A DNA stretch of 64,000 nt from Nelumbo lutea (GCA_022828595.1 JAKGHH010000002.1:112232855-112296854), one strand, 5' to 3'; shown: positions 1 to 12,685, counted from the stretch's first letter. The notes: generated from the letters alone by a model not told the origin. Numbers and translations: made by a program.

Positions 1-113
1 TTTCTTTATCAACCATCCAAACATTAATAATAACATCAATTTTTTTGAATAGAAGAGGTTAAGATTTGAGACTATTCAGTTTTTTGTCAATGTTTGGATG
101 GTTGATAAAGAGA
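1..113. repeat. MITE-like inverted repeat at the window edge
   Basis: Arms of about 23-25 bases match as an inverted repeat: bases 3-25 (TCTTTATCAACCATCCAAAC and onward) pair with 89-111 (reading GGATGGTTGATAAAGA at its end). The spacer is AT-rich with no coding sequence. The left end may continue outside the window, so the true terminus and target duplication cannot be read. Probably a short non-autonomous DNA transposon. Confidence 0.55.
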
Positions 114-1459
114 ATTAAATGGCATTCGAAGAATATTTTTTACTTTTTAAGTGTTACTAAACGATTGATTAACGAACTGATTAATAGCAGGTACTAGATT
201 ATCACATTTTAAATGTTCAAATATTGGATTATCGCATTTTAAAATTTGGGGATCAAATTATCACTCGAGCCAAAATACAGAATACTGATCAGGAATTTTC
301 CCTATTGACAATGATAAGGATAATTGTATACTAAATTAGTGAAAAAAGACATACTTGAAAAAGAGGCAGCACATGCTACAGTGTTGGGTTCTCTATTGCG
401 TGTGAATGTCTTTATAGTAAGAAATACGTCTGGTATCGTTACTGCTGGAGCTTAACTGTGTGTGTAATGTTTTTGTGTGTGTGTATCATGTATGAGAGAG
501 AATAATTAAGACCATGCTTACTATATACTTCTCCAGACTTACCTGCTTATATAAGAATCAATCTAGATTCTGAACATTAAAATTGTGAAGGCCTTGTCAC
601 TGGTTATAGGCCAATTCTAGATTCTATATATATAAACCAGATAAAATCAGCAAATGATCGATCAAGAGGAACAACTCAATCATTTTTCCCATCTTTTTAC
701 ACAATCATTCTGTTTCCAACTGTTAAGCATTCTGACTTCTACCTCTCCTGGTCCTAGTGCGGCTTTAGTCAAATACTAAGACCTCCCCTCGGTTTTACCT
801 ATTAATTAACTTATATCCCTTTGAATCTTCAATAGGCTTCTTCTGTCTTCTGTGTATGATATCATCTAATTAGAATTGATAAACTTATGAAAGTCTTGAG
901 ACAACAACCTGTCAAAGGGTTTTAATCCTCTGAAAAATTTTTCTCTAGCTTTGAGTTGGCTAATCTTATTCTGGTTTAAACTCCACTAATGAGTTTCATG
1001 AAGATTGAAGGCTAAGCACTTTTAAGCCAACCTAAAATTAATTCACCTAGAACCAAGAACGAGCGAGGCCTGTCTTGTTTTGACCCAAAGAAAAAACAAT
1101 CCAACTTATAATGCAGATCTGTTGTGATGTATGCAGTAGACAACCTAAACTCAAATTGTCCATTGATATTTTGTCAAAAGAGTATGTCCGACAGAATTGA
1201 CTTTTGACCCCTAAAACACATCCTTTTTTTAACCATTGTTTGGATCCCTGCAAAGCTTGTTATGAGTCTTGCTAAAACAGTGTAAAAAAAAAATTAAGGC
1301 TGTTTTAAAGCCCAAGTTTTTCTTATTTGCCTTTATTCAGTTTTTTTTTTTTTTTAAATTTATCCATTCCTGCATCATTTTAAATAACGCAACAGATGAA
1401 AATTTATCTACCCAACAAAATATGAAGCTTTTATTTGGGACGTAAAAGCCTTATCCTTA
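114..1459. other. AT-rich intergenic sequence
   Basis: No supported gene. The stretch has poly(A/T) runs, a short TG-rich tract near 470-485 and ORFs that resemble nothing recognisable. Confidence 0.5.
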
Positions 1460-1546
1460 GGCTATGTTTGGTTTGAAGGAAAAGATAGCTAGGGAACTAC
1501 CTTTCCCTTCCTCCCCTTACTTTTTTCTTTCAAACCAAACACAGCC
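1460..1546. mobile_element. GGCTATGTTTGG MITE, copy 1
   Basis: The left end reads GGCTATGTTTGGTTTGAAGG and the right end is its near-perfect inverse ending in CAAACCAAACACAGCC. It is about 87 bases long and non-coding. Flanking triplets are TTA on the left and TAA on the right, in keeping with the TWA targets of PIF/Harbinger (Tourist-like) MITEs, though not an exact direct repeat here. The same family recurs at 3633-3765 and 56640-56768. Confidence 0.8.
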
Positions 1547-3632
1547 TAAGGAAAATCTAAATTAAAGGAATTAAATTATCACCATAAAAGTTAAATCTAT
1601 CCCAAATGAAGATTTCTTTCAAAACTCAATTTTGCATACCAACTTTTGCCTAACCCATCACAAACTCTAATAGTTGGCAAAAAGAATGCTACCCAAACTC
1701 TTCAAAGTAAACATATTCTTATTATTTGAATAGAAGCTATCTAATCCATCCATCCTATTTATTCCTTTACGATAGATAGATGTGTTTAATGTCATAATCA
1801 ACTCAAGGGTACGCTTAATTAATCTTCCTGGCTATTTTCCAAGGTGCTTTGACTTTTACCCTCTAAAACACTTATTAGGATTGTAATTAAAGTCAGTTTC
1901 TACGCTTATCTATCCTTGACTGTTACTTACCTTCCAGATCAACATCAATTTTCCTTGACTGTAAAACCAGAATAAGATTAATGTAGCCACCTTCCAGATC
2001 AACATCAATTCAACAGTCATCTTCATCCCTCTTGACTGTTTCTTTATTTATGGAATGCTAACATCAATTTTCCTTACCAATTGTTAATATAGCCACCTTC
2101 CCTAGATTGCAAGTAGCAGATCCATCGATATTCAGTTTGCATTTCCCTTTTGATGGCTTTATCTATTTCACCGAAATGATATTTCTTTAAGGGTGTCAGG
2201 TTCCATTTCTTCCTTCAAGGGACCTTAGACCATGAAAGGGCCTCCAGCCTCCATGGCTCCATTTCCACGGAATCAAGAGATGATTCTTTAGTGAGAGAGA
2301 TAGGGTTATCCTCCTGGCCTAACTCTAAAATCCCCCCCAAATGTGCTCATTCCATCCCATTTATAGAGTGGGGAGAAAAAATGTCATTAAATGAAATTTT
2401 ATAAAATAAAATGTGATGTAATGAGTTTTTAGAAGGGGAGTAAAAAATAGAGAAAATGACTGACAGCTCAGAATTCTTTAACCCCACTGTAAAGGGAAAA
2501 TGAATCCTGACCATTGATTAATGTCAAATCCATGAGCAGTATGCGGTTTATAAGGGGGCTGTAATTCAGAATTCTGCAATGAAGTGCAAAGTATTTTTCC
2601 CTAAAAAAAAATACTCAACATCATTTCATCAGATGATTTCATGAAACATCCAATGAATGTCCTATTGTGTGCCTTGTACTACCCCCGGGTCATGTCAATC
2701 CTCTAGGTTGCCACAAATACTGTAAAAACCATTATTTTATTCTATGTATAACTAATGGGATCCTGCCACATCAGCCATATCAGTGACCAGATCCCCAACT
2801 TGTTCACTTGTCTAAGATAGGTCAGCCCCCCACAAGACTGCCCCCCACAACGCCTCACGGCACATCCCATTTGAACTCAAGATAGGGATGGCGTGGCACC
2901 CTGGCATGCATTTAACTGCTCTTCTCTACTTCCAAGCCGCTTTCTTACATAGTTACATAAAAAAGATAGATGAGTAAATGCAACATTGCCAGAAGGAATA
3001 GAACATCCGCCTTGGGCTTATTGGGTAACCCAGTCCAGAATCCATGCCTATGGCGTATAGGCCCATTTTGCTCTGGTCTAGAGCATATGAGCCCAAGTCA
3101 TCGGGTTGAATTAAACCCTAGATCGAATGCTTCAGATTGAGGACTTCAAGGCCTAATTTGACTCTAGGCCAAATTAAATCTATAAGAACACATTGCTGGG
3201 TCTAGATCTATATTACCTATAAAAGAGCAAATATCTTTTTTTCTGGAATTTTTATTGGATGTTTTTTATCCTTTTGTTTAAGCATATAGTGGATATAAAG
3301 CGGGCATATATGTCATTTACTTTCACTTCAAAAACTATCCACTTATAACCGTTTAAAAACTGGCAGGGTGTTAGAACCGAATTATAACTGTTCAGAAACT
3401 GTCCACTTAATACCTTAATTAATTTTTGGATAAATAAATTATAAAAAGTGACCATAAATTATAAATAGTTGTCTTTGAGATACTGTCACGTGCATGTTTA
3501 CTAATAAATATAAATGCCTGAAATAATTGAATTTTTAGGGTTTATGTCAATTCCCTTTTGTCTTCTTATAAACGTGGTTGTGCACGCGACTAGTGAGCCA
3601 AAAGTATCTCAACAAAGGAATTTTCCACTTTG
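1547..3632. other. Intergenic sequence with short direct repeats
   Basis: No supported gene. A 20-base motif, CTTCCAGATCAACATCAATT, occurs near 1932 and again near 1991 in a small local duplication around TTGACTGT words. A purine/pyrimidine-rich G/C patch lies near 2820-2900. Nothing else is recognised. Confidence 0.5.
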
Positions 3633-3765
3633 GCTATGTTTGGTTTAAAGGAAAAAGTAGGAAAAGGAAGGAAAAGGTAGGGAAACCTTTACAAACCTTG
3701 TATGGGTTTGCCTATCTTTCCTTTCCTTTCCCTTCCCTACTTTTTCCTTCAAACCAAACACAGCC
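3633..3765. mobile_element. GGCTATGTTTGG MITE, copy 2
   Basis: Starts GGCTATGTTTGGTTTAAAGG and ends CAAACCAAACACAGCC. The internal part is also self-complementary (GGAAAGGAAGG-type purine runs facing TTCCTTTCC), so nearly the whole 133 bases can fold back. The flanks are TTT and TTA, close to a TTA target duplication. Same family as 1460-1546 and 56640-56768. Confidence 0.8.
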
Positions 3766-5862
3766 TTAAGGAGTATCAAATATCTCTAAGAATGCTCTTT
3801 AATTTTTAACATCATATTCAGTCTTATTGAAAGTTATATAGCCAATTTCTTTTGCCTATTTTCTTATTCCTCAAATGACTATTTAGAAGAGTGTCAAACA
3901 TCTCTTCACACAATTGGAGATTCCATTCTTTTTCCAAATTTCAAAGCCTATTAATGTCTCTTTATCTCCAGTAACAAGGTGAAACTTCCTTTTTGCTCAA
4001 CCTACTCCATACAAAAAATATTCTAACATAAACGTGAAAAAAAAGTTATATTTTATTAATAATGATGTAATATTCTATATTTTCAACAATTTTTAGAAGC
4101 ATTTTTTATATTGAAAATAAATAAATCCACCAATACACCATGCTTCAATTACTTATGTGCGTTAAGTGGGTTCTTATACTACTACCATTATCGTCGTCAT
4201 CATTGTCACATGCATACATAAAAGACCTTTGACAATACCCATGAAAAGTGATTTGTTACAAGTTTGAAGGGGTAAAAGGAATAGGGTTAGACCAAAAAGG
4301 ACTTGGGGTAATATTGATATTTCTCCCATTTTGTTAAAAATTAACAGTAGAATCATTTACAGGCGTTCTATAATATAAATTGTTTTCTTGTTGTCTTTCA
4401 AAAACAAATCAAAACCATTTCGTTTTAAATAAAGAACACTATGATATACTAGTTCAATATTTTACAACAATCTTAAAACAAAATACACAAGAAACATGTT
4501 CTTGGTTGTGTATGTGTTTTTGATTTTCAAAATATATTTTCATCTGATTATTCAACACCATACTCCATATATCATATAATTTTTATATTAAAAATTTTGT
4601 TTTTGTTTTTATTTTAAAAACCAATATTTTGTTGGTTTCAAAAACATAGTTTTGTTTTTCTTTTTGCTGATGTGGCGATTCCAAAACAAATGAAAAAAAA
4701 AACCGGCCCGGCCCCTTAATATGGGATCAATGCTTAAGGATTAGGCTATAACGTAGTGGGGGTTTAGTATTTATTAGAAACCTTAAAGAACGTTTAAGGA
4801 CTTTTCCCACGTGTAAGTATATAAAAAAAGAAAAGTTTAGATAAGGTAGGGCCCACCTTTGTAGATTTTACAATCCACACTCTGTTATTGATCTACCACA
4901 TTATAATTAGTTGGCAAATCTCCCAATGGTCATCATCATATGAACCTTTTCCAATAATATGGGTCGGCTATATGAGTCCTGTTTCATTTTTTTTTTTTTT
5001 TTTGCTAATGTATGAATCTTGTTTCGTGATTCTGTTCTATTGTGTCAAAGTAGTGTTATATAATTCCAGTTTTTGACACAACTAGCGTTAATATTAATTT
5101 CTGGAATGCATTATAATCAATTACACAAAAATCTTTATTAAGCAATCTTTGGTTTGTAATATCGGCCAAGGACAAATAATTATTATCTTCTAGCCTTATT
5201 TTCCTAATGTGTTTAGAGCATGTATATAGGCAACCCAATGCAGGAGGCTCCCCTATATATAGATAGCTTCCAAACACATTTGAGAAATAGGAAACTAAGA
5301 GGGGAGGTGAGAGGTTCTCTCAGTACAGATCTCATGTGTTTCTCTTCTTTTCTCTTTTTTTTTTTCATACTTGTGCATATTTGTTTTTAAATTTAACCAT
5401 TAAAAATATGATAAGTTAAAATTTAAACCTTCATGGTATTTATTGTCTCTCATAAAATCCATATTTACTCGGTCATTCTTAAATATCAATCTCTCTCTCT
5501 CTTACACACGCACACTCACTTTAATAGTCATTGTTTGTAACATCTCCCCTTCCCATTAAATCCTACTTTTTCATTTGACTCTCTATAATAAATTAGAGGT
5601 GTAAATTAGATGGATTAGGTTAGTTTGGTTAAGGGCCAACTCTAAATATGAACCTAACCAACTAATGATGGTTTAATTAGTAGGACCTTTAACTCATTGT
5701 AGTTGAGACCTGAGATCAAGAAGAAGAAGAAGAAGAAGAAGAAAAGTCTAAATATGAACCATAGCTTGAACCCAAACAAGTGCCAAACCCAAATTTACCC
5801 AACCAGTACATAGTGTGAATCAATCTTCTTTTTTCCTGTAAAAGTCTAAAGAAATCAAACAT
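3766..5862. other. Intergenic sequence
   Basis: No gene is supported. AT-rich, with homopolymer runs (for example T-runs near 4990-5002 and 5350-5366) and a (GAA)n tract at 5718-5743. There is no recognisable transposon until the Tat element begins. Confidence 0.5.
5718..5743. repeat. (AAG)n microsatellite
   Basis: Eight uninterrupted AAG units followed by a short imperfect tail. Confidence 0.9.
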
Positions 5863-5875
5863 TGCACACGATCAA

Positions 5876-5894
5876 TTGACACTGTTTGTGGGAA
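5876..5894 (+). other. Primer-binding site of element A
   Basis: TTGACACTGTTTGTGGGAA directly follows the LTR-end remnant. It corresponds to TTGGCGTCGTTTGTGGGAA in element B, with two substitutions near its start. This kind of site is common in plant Tat elements; its first bases resemble the complement of tRNA-Asp, but the primer assignment is an inference. Confidence 0.7.
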
Positions 5895-5944
5895 CTTTCG
5901 TATGAAAAGCTAAAGCCCTTTACTATACAGTTATTCCCTACTCA

Positions 5945-8249
5945 ATGGCTTCTTCAAGCAATACTGGAAAGAGTGCCGAGGTGACCTTCTCTGGGGGACA
6001 AGAAAAGAGCACAACCAATCAGGAGTTCCCTTCGGTCTACATCGGTCAGTTCACTATCCCCCTCTTGACTTCGGGGATTTCTTCTTAGCAGAACTATTAT
6101 GGTACGCAACAGTTGGACGTCTCGCTACCTCTAGTGAGAACCACCTTCTCCGTACCGGAGCCCTCTATGGTCCCCCCTGGAGTCGGGCGTCAGCAATTCG
6201 ATGAACTAGTTCAGAGCATTTGAACCATGCAGCCATAGATGAATCAAATGAACCAATTCCAACAACTTCAACAGTACTACTTCTACCAGCAATTCTCGCC
6301 GCTTCAACACCAGCATCAGAACCAGCATCAGCCCCAGCATCAATCTCAGAACCCGAACATGAACAGGAATCCGAATTAGTAGTAGAATAATGTACACCAG
6401 TCTCCTTCCCAGGGTACAAGAAATCCCCAGGTTCCAGTCCCCCCTGGTAACCATCCTCCACCTTGGAATAGGACTGAGGGCCGACATACACCTCCACCAA
6501 CTCAAGGGAGTAAGAACTAGAACGACTAGCCGAAGGTTAGCCACCGAACAGGAACCAACCAGCAACAACATTTGTGTAGAGAGAACCATGAGCCCCAAGT
6601 AAGTAATCGAAAACAGCTCGGGGCTAGAGGTGCGGGCTCACGTCGAGTCCCTTTCGAGCCCCGCAGTAGACAACAATGAGTTTGGGACCGCGAGGAAGCA
6701 GGAAGCCGGAACCCTCTCCCACCTCATGATAGCCTCTAGGAATGTGAGAGGACGAAGATTGAAGTCCAGGACAACACGGAGGTGAATAGTTTCAATGTAG
6801 AAGCAGCAAAGAAATGACAACGCCACAAGTCACGTTGACACTTCACCAGAAATAGCCAGGTACCTAGGAACAGTCAGCCACTAGAGCAAAGCAAGGTGCG
6901 AGAGGAAGTGAGATCCGTAGCTGCAAACCCGACACCAGTTCTAATGAGTTGGCCCTCCCCCCTATCATCAAAGATCCTTGCAGCCCTGAGACCAAAGGAC
7001 TTCAAGGTCCCAACTCTAGGGACCTACGATGGGAAGTACGACCCTAATGATCACGTCAATGCATTCTAGTGTCAAATGCTCCTTGCCGAGGAAGATGAGG
7101 CGAGCATGTGCGTCACCTTTTCTACTACTTTTAGAGGGGTGGCTAGAACGTGGTACAAGAGCTTAGCATTGGGCTCAATTACTAGTTGGGCCCAGTTCAC
7201 CAATCACTTCAATGCCCACTTCATCACTTGTAAGAAGTGCCCGAACTCTCAAGCGAGCTTTCTGAATGTGGTGCAAAGGGAGAATGAGACCATCGAACTA
7301 GCTACCCAGAACTAGCTACCCACTTCAATGCCAAATGCTTATAGATACCGGACCTCGAACTAGCTACCTAGATCATCGTGGCGATAAAGGGAGTCAAGCA
7401 CAAAGAGTTCACGTGGCACCTCTGTGTTTATCCACTGAAGACCATCATGAAGTTTCTCTTCGATGCTGAAAACTCTACGAAAACTGAGGAGGTGCTTAAG
7501 CCCAAGGTAGAGGCCCCACAAGGAGAAAAAAGAAAAAGGGAAGATGAAGAAGCTAGCAGTAGTAAGCATCAATGAAAGAAGAGTAAGTCACCAAGGAGAA
7601 GCAAGTCTCCAAGAAAGAAGAGTAAGTCTCCATCTAGGGGTTCTAGATCAGGTCGATGATCCAGGACCCCACCTGTTGAAAGAATGTCCTACACCCCCTC
7701 AATGTGAAGTGAGGTGAAATCCTGATGGCGATCAAGGATTCCTCCTTTGTCAAGTGGCCGCCTAGGTTGTGGGGAGATCCGACAATCAAAAACCCGAACT
7801 ACTATTGCCATTGCCATCGTGACATTGGGCATAGCTCTGAGAACTGCCGAAACCTCTGCGATAAGTTTGAAGAGCTTATTCACCGCGGGGAGATCCGACA
7901 ACCAAAAACCCGAACTACTATTGCCATTGCCATCGTGACATTGGGCATAGCTCTGAGAACTGCCGAAACCTCTGCGATAAGTTTGAAGAGCTTATTCACC
8001 GCGGGTACCTGAAGAAGTACATCTTGCACGAAGGCAGAGAATCAGCAGACCATCAAGCTAACCAAAGAAGAGAGGCTCTGGAGTCGAGCAAGCAAAATGA
8101 TAAGCCACCCTGGCAGCAGCAGTCGTCGGAGGACAGGCCGATCCACGGGTTCATCAACATGATCATCGACAAGTCTATTGTTGTGGGGTGTACCACTACG
8201 GCAGGAAAGACCTCGATTTGGGAGCTTACTAAAAAGTCCTCGAATTGAA
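5945..8249 (+). pseudogene. gag: gag of Tat element A (decayed)
   Basis: Encodes the capsid/nucleocapsid polyprotein that packages element RNA. The start is placed at the ATG giving MASSSNTGKSAEV, which is conserved as MASSSNIGKSSEV in element B. The retrotransposon-gag domain is clear around 7020-7310 (YDGKYDPNDHVNAF, then TTFRGVARTWYKSL and NHFNAHFITCKKC). A zinc-knuckle block, YCHCHRDIGHSSENC, follows near 7800-7850. The coding region is interrupted by several stops, and the zinc-knuckle block is duplicated in tandem (7771-8002), which shifts the frame. It ends near the FINMIIDKSIVVGCT block that precedes protease. No functional product is expected. Confidence 0.82.
7771..8002 (+). repeat. 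116-base tandem duplication in gag
   Basis: Two adjacent 116-base units (7771-7886 and 7887-8002) are almost identical; the clear difference is T/C in GACAATCAAAA versus GACAACCAAAA. The unit covers the CCHC zinc-knuckle coding block. Because 116 is not a multiple of three, the duplication alone breaks gag. Elements B and C have a single copy. Confidence 0.93.
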
Positions 8250-8257
8250 TAGCTCAT

Positions 8258-8660
8258 CTACTTCATGGAGGATGATGCTCGTGGTATACAATATCCCCAT
8301 GATGATGCCCTCACCGTCAAGTTGGTCATTAATGACTTCGAGGTAAAGCGGACATTGGTGGACTCAAGCAGTTCCGTGGATATCCTTTTTTTGGAAGCTT
8401 TTGAAAAACTACAACTACAACAAAGTGATATGTAGCTAGTTAGCTCGCTGTTAGTAGGGTTCAGTGGAGAAGTGGTCAGGCCCCTTGGACACATCACAGT
8501 GCCTGTTGCAGTAGGAACCTGGCCCAACTTAGTGCGCTTCGAGCACACCTTCCTCCTGGTCACGACTCCATCCCCTTACAATGCAATTTTAGGTCAACCT
8601 ATTTTGCATGCCCTCTGCGGTCATGTCCACCTACTATCTGGCGATGAAGTTTTCGACAAA
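8258..8660 (+). pseudogene. Retropepsin domain of Tat element A (decayed)
   Basis: Aspartic protease that would cleave the Gag-Pol polyprotein. Readable parts are EDDARGIQYPHDDALTVKLV, then VDSSSSVDILFLEAFEKL at the active-site loop, then GHITVPVAVGTWPNLVRFEH and YNAILGQPILHAL. The usual active-site D-T/S-G appears as D-S-S, so the glycine is lost. An in-frame TAG follows the LQLQQSDM block. The same domain is seen near 29741-30060 (B) and 48790-49190 (C). Confidence 0.8.
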
Positions 8661-8892
8661 CTATGGAGTAGAGGTTGTATGCGGTGAGCAGTTGGAATCG
8701 CGTAAGTGCTACGTGGCCACGTTGAAGGGCAAGGTGAAGTTAGCTGACGATGTCGAATTAGAGCCTCCACCCGAACATACAAAGGAGCGAGCTACCCCGA
8801 TGGAGGAAAGTGTCCATATCCGAGTCTCTGAAGACGATCTGACGAAGACCCTCCAGATCGGTGCACTGCTTAACAAACCACTCGGATCATAA

Positions 8893-10270
8893 TTGGTAAG
8901 CTTTCTACTTGATAATTTAAATGTTTTTGCTTCATCCACTACAGAAATGCCCGCTATTGACCTTAGCATAATTACTCATAGACTTAATGTGGACCCATCA
9001 GTCATGCCAGATAAACAAAGAAAATGGAAACTCGCCCCAGAGTGGTGGAGGATAGTTGATAAGGAGGTCGGGAAGCTCCTCATAGTAGACTTTGTTAAGG
9101 AGGTCCAATACCCGAGCTGGGTGGCTAACCCGGTGTTGGTGAAGAAGGCTAATGGAAAGTGGCGCATGTGCGTCAACTACACCGACCTCAACAGAGAATA
9201 TCCATAGGACTGCTTTCCACTTCCTAGAACTGACCGCCTAGTAGACGCAATATCGGGGCACGAGTTGCTTATTTTCATGGACTCCTACTCCAGCTACAAC
9301 CAGATTAGGATGGACATAGCTGACCAAGAGAAAACTACATTTGTAACCGAACTGGGGCTACTTTTATAAAGTGATGCCCTTTAGGTTAAAAAACCTTGGA
9401 GCAACTTTCTAGTGACTTGTAAACAAGGTTTTTGAACCTTTTATTGGAAATAAATTAGAGTGTTATGTTGATGAAATGGTTGTGAAGACCCGATTTTGGA
9501 ACTCTTTGTTTGATGATATAAATTGCATTTTTCAAATTCTAAGAAAATATAACATGAAGCTCAACCCAAGCAAGTGTGTCTTTGGGGTAACATCGGGCAA
9601 GTTTCTCGGCTATATAGTGAACCAATGTGGCATTGAGGCCCATCCAAAAAAAATTAAGGCCATCTTAAACATGAGACCGCCCCAAAAAATAAAAGAAGTT
9701 CAAAGACTAACTGGCCGGGTGGATGCCTTGAACCAGTTTATGTCTTAATCAGCGGGCCGCTGCCTACCCTTTTTTAAGGTGATTAAAAAGAATGAAGACT
9801 TTGTGTGGACCAAAGAATATCGGCTCACGTTTGACAAACTAAAAAAATACTTAAGTATCGCTTTGGTTTAAACCTGACCTAAGGAGGGCGACGAGCTGAA
9901 GTTGTACCTCTTGGCAAGTGACGAGATAGTGAGCTCGATACTGATAAGAGAAGTAGACTGGGTCCAACGAACTCTCTACTACATGAGAAAAATTTTGTAG
10001 GTAGCGGAAACTCAGTACCTTGAGATTGAAAAGTTAGCGTACGCACTAGTAGTCGTAGCTTGGAAACTACGCCTATACTTCCAAGCCCACACTATTGTTG
10101 TCCTTACGAACAAGCCTCTGAAGCATGTCTTGCTCAAGCCCTAGGTGTCTGATAGGTTAACAAAGTGGGCCATCGAGTTAAGCGAGCACGACATCCGGTT
10201 CGAGCCTTGGCCAGCGATCAAGGCCCAAGTCTTGGCGGATTTCATAGCAGAATGTACATTCAACACCCCG
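8893..10270 (+). pseudogene. Reverse transcriptase and RNase H of Tat element A (decayed)
   Basis: RT blocks in order: PEWWRIVDKEVGKLL, FVKEVQYPSWVANPVLVKKA, GKWRMCVNYTDLNREYP, then FMDSYSSYNQIRMD. The catalytic box is CYVDEMVVKT near 9461-9490; the second aspartate of Y-V-D-D is changed to E. Then come NPSKCVFGVTSGKFLGYIVN and the connection domain. RNase H follows from about 9870 to 10255, ending DRLTKWAIELSEHDIRF and AQVLADFIAEC. Stop codons occur after GLLL, after NQFMS and elsewhere, and the frame shifts several times. Together these would copy element RNA into DNA, but this copy cannot. Confidence 0.85.
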
Positions 10271-10356
10271 GCCCTTGAACTGATTGAGCCTGCTAACACG
10301 TTAGAGGAGTCAATTAGTGCGGCACCAGTCCCGGTCAGGGTGGCACCGAACTGAGA

Positions 10357-10800
10357 CTAGGAGCCTTGGATCTTCCACGTCGATGACTCGTTTAACCAGC
10401 GAGGAAGTGGCACTGGGCTATTACTGTACAGGCCAAGCAAGGTGAAGTTGGAGTACGCTCTCAGGTTTGGATTCGAAGCATCGAACAATGAGGCGGAGTA
10501 CGAGGCACTAATAGCCGTCCTGAATTTAGCGAGGGAGGTTGGCACGAAGCACCTCATGGTATGCAACAACTCTCAGCTGGTGGTAAACCAAATCAACAAC
10601 GACTACGAGGCTTGAGACCCGACCATGGTAGCCTATCTAGCTAAAGTAGGGGAGCTGTTCCCGACCTTCTTCTCTTGGTTCATTTGACAAATACCGAGAT
10701 CCAAGAATGCTAAGCCTGATGCCCTATCGTGGTTGGTGAGCACTAGGGACAATACGATGTGGACGGTTTACACAAAGGGCTTGCCTCGGCCCAGCATTCT
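10357..10800 (+). pseudogene. Second (archaeal-type) RNase H of Tat element A (decayed)
   Basis: Blocks WIFHVDDSFNQRGSGTG, LEYALRFGFEASNNEAEYEA, LIAVLNLAREVGTKHLMV and QLVVNQINNDYEA belong to the RNase H fold of the RVT_3 type. They lie downstream of the ordinary RNase H and upstream of integrase. This extra RNase H defines the Tat lineage. The first catalytic aspartate block reads VDDS where B reads IDGS. A stop follows NDYEA and a frameshift comes after DTMWTVYTKGL. Confidence 0.78.
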
Positions 10801-10839
10801 TAGGCGGGGCAGAAGAGGTTGCTCCCGTGTTGCCAGTAG

Positions 10840-12060
10840 AGCCGAATTGGATCGACCCACTTGTTGATTACCTGCTCCACGGGACCCTACCATCTGAACG
10901 CAATGTAGCTCAGAGGGTAAGCGTCAGTCAGCCCGATACGTTCTTATAGATGGGCGACTGTACAAGAGGTCTTTTACGCTCCCCTACCTACGTTGCTTGT
11001 GGCCTTCAGAAGTAGACCGAGTACTCCATGATATCCATGAAGAGCTTTGCGGAGGACACCTAGGGAACAGGGCATTTGTCCAAAAGGCATTGAGACAAGG
11101 ATATTACTGGCTTACTATGAAGGCAGACACAGTCGAACTCATCAAAAAGTGTGACAATTGTTAGAGGCATGCCAACATCCTCCATCAACCTACTATCGAT
11201 CTGAAGTACTTGACTAACCCGTGGCCCTTTGTGCAATGGGGAATAAATATCCTTGGACCATTCCTGCCTGCAACCGGGCAGAGAAGATTCTTAGTGGTGG
11301 TGGTGGACTACTTCATGAAGTGGGTGGAGGTTGAGCCCCTGGTAACAATTACAGCCCGGAACATGGAGAATTTCTTTTGGAGGAATATAATATGCCACTT
11401 TGGACTACCTAAAGTACTAATATCGGATAATGGGAAGCAGTTTGAAGATATTAAGTTCTAGAATTGGTGTGCCGAGATGGGTATCCAGTAAAACTTCACT
11501 TCGGTGGTACACCCGTAGGCGAATGGACAAACTGAAGTGACAAACAGAACCACTCTCCATAGATTGAAAGCTCGTTTGGCGCAAGCTATGGGTTTGTGGG
11601 TGAACGAGCTATCTAGTGTCCTCTAGGCCTATAGGACGACTGTCAAGATAGCAATTGGTGAAACACCCTTCAACTTGACATATGGAACAAAGGTTATGAT
11701 CCCTGCCGAGATTGAGCTTCCGACCTTGCAACTTGATGCATATGATGAAGAGGTCAACGACGACGAGCTCCGGACCAACTTAGACCTGATTGAAGAAGTA
11801 TGTGACTTGGCCTATAATCGGACCGCAACCTACCAGTAGTGGGTTTCTTGGTATTATAATGCCCGGGTCAGGAAACGACAGTTTTGAGTTGGTGATCTGG
11901 CTCTCCGCAAAGTAATGGTACCTGAGCCCGGCGTAGGTAAGATCGGACCGAACTGGGAGGTCCGTACCGGGTGAGACGAGTGTTCGGAGAAGGTACTTAC
12001 AAGCTTGAGACTATGGAAGGGAAACAAGTACTCTGAGCTTGGAATGTCAACAACCTTAAG
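10840..12060 (+). pseudogene. Integrase of Tat element A (decayed)
   Basis: The zinc-binding N-terminus is readable as LHDIHEELCGGHLGNRAF and IKKCDNC. The core reads QWGINILGPFLPATGQRRF, VVVDYFMKWVEVEPLVTI, then LPKVLISDNGKQFED and ANGQTEVTNRT. In the family the first catalytic aspartate lies in WGxDI; here it is N. The second aspartate (ISDNG) and the glutamate (GQTE) remain. Several internal TAG/TGA codons are present. A C-terminal chromodomain was not recognised, which fits Tat elements. Confidence 0.83.
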
Positions 12061-12225
12061 AGATACTATTTATGAGCACCTCAGAAGTTCACAAATTTGG
12101 CTAAGTATAGACCCATTTACCTCTTCGGCATGGGCAAAGTTAAGGATAAGGGGAGTGGACTACGAGTCATTCCCTAGGCCTAAGGGCTAAGGTGCCGAGC
12201 TGACGGAAGATCCCGACACCACGTA

Positions 12226-12375
12226 AAGACCCATTCGCTTCGGCATGGGCAACCTAAGACCCAGTCGCTTCAGCATGGGCAACCTAAGGCCCATTCGCTT
12301 CGGCATGGGCTGTTTAAGACCTAGTCGCTTCGGCATGGGTAGTTTAAGACCTAGTCGCTTTGGCATGGGCAGCCT
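12226..12375 (+). repeat. Minisatellite, five 30-base units, in Tat element A
   Basis: Five head-to-tail 30-base units, each like AAGACCCATTCGCTTCGGCA followed by TGGGCAACCT, with small differences. They lie between integrase and the antisense ORF. Tandem repeats in this 3' region are known in Tat-type elements (for example PIGY) and can seed satellites. Confidence 0.93.
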
Positions 12376-12685
12376 AAAACCTAAATTACCTCTTTGACAC
12401 GTGTACAAGAAAAGTAGCTTGTGCACATACAGGTTGAGGACATACCCTACATTGTCTGCTCACTTCGGTGTATATTGACACTGGATTACTGTTACTTGAG
12501 CCTAGTTCATCATCTCGGCACTTCGACACTTTGGAGTAATCCATACTTGGAAAAATTTGGAGCAAACGAAATTTGTGCAAGTAAGATGAGTAGTCAAAGT
12601 TTCATTCATTCAAAATGGGAGTTCGTTACATTCAACAAAAGAAAAAGAGAAGGCTACAACTATTTGAGCTCCGAGGCTCGGGATG

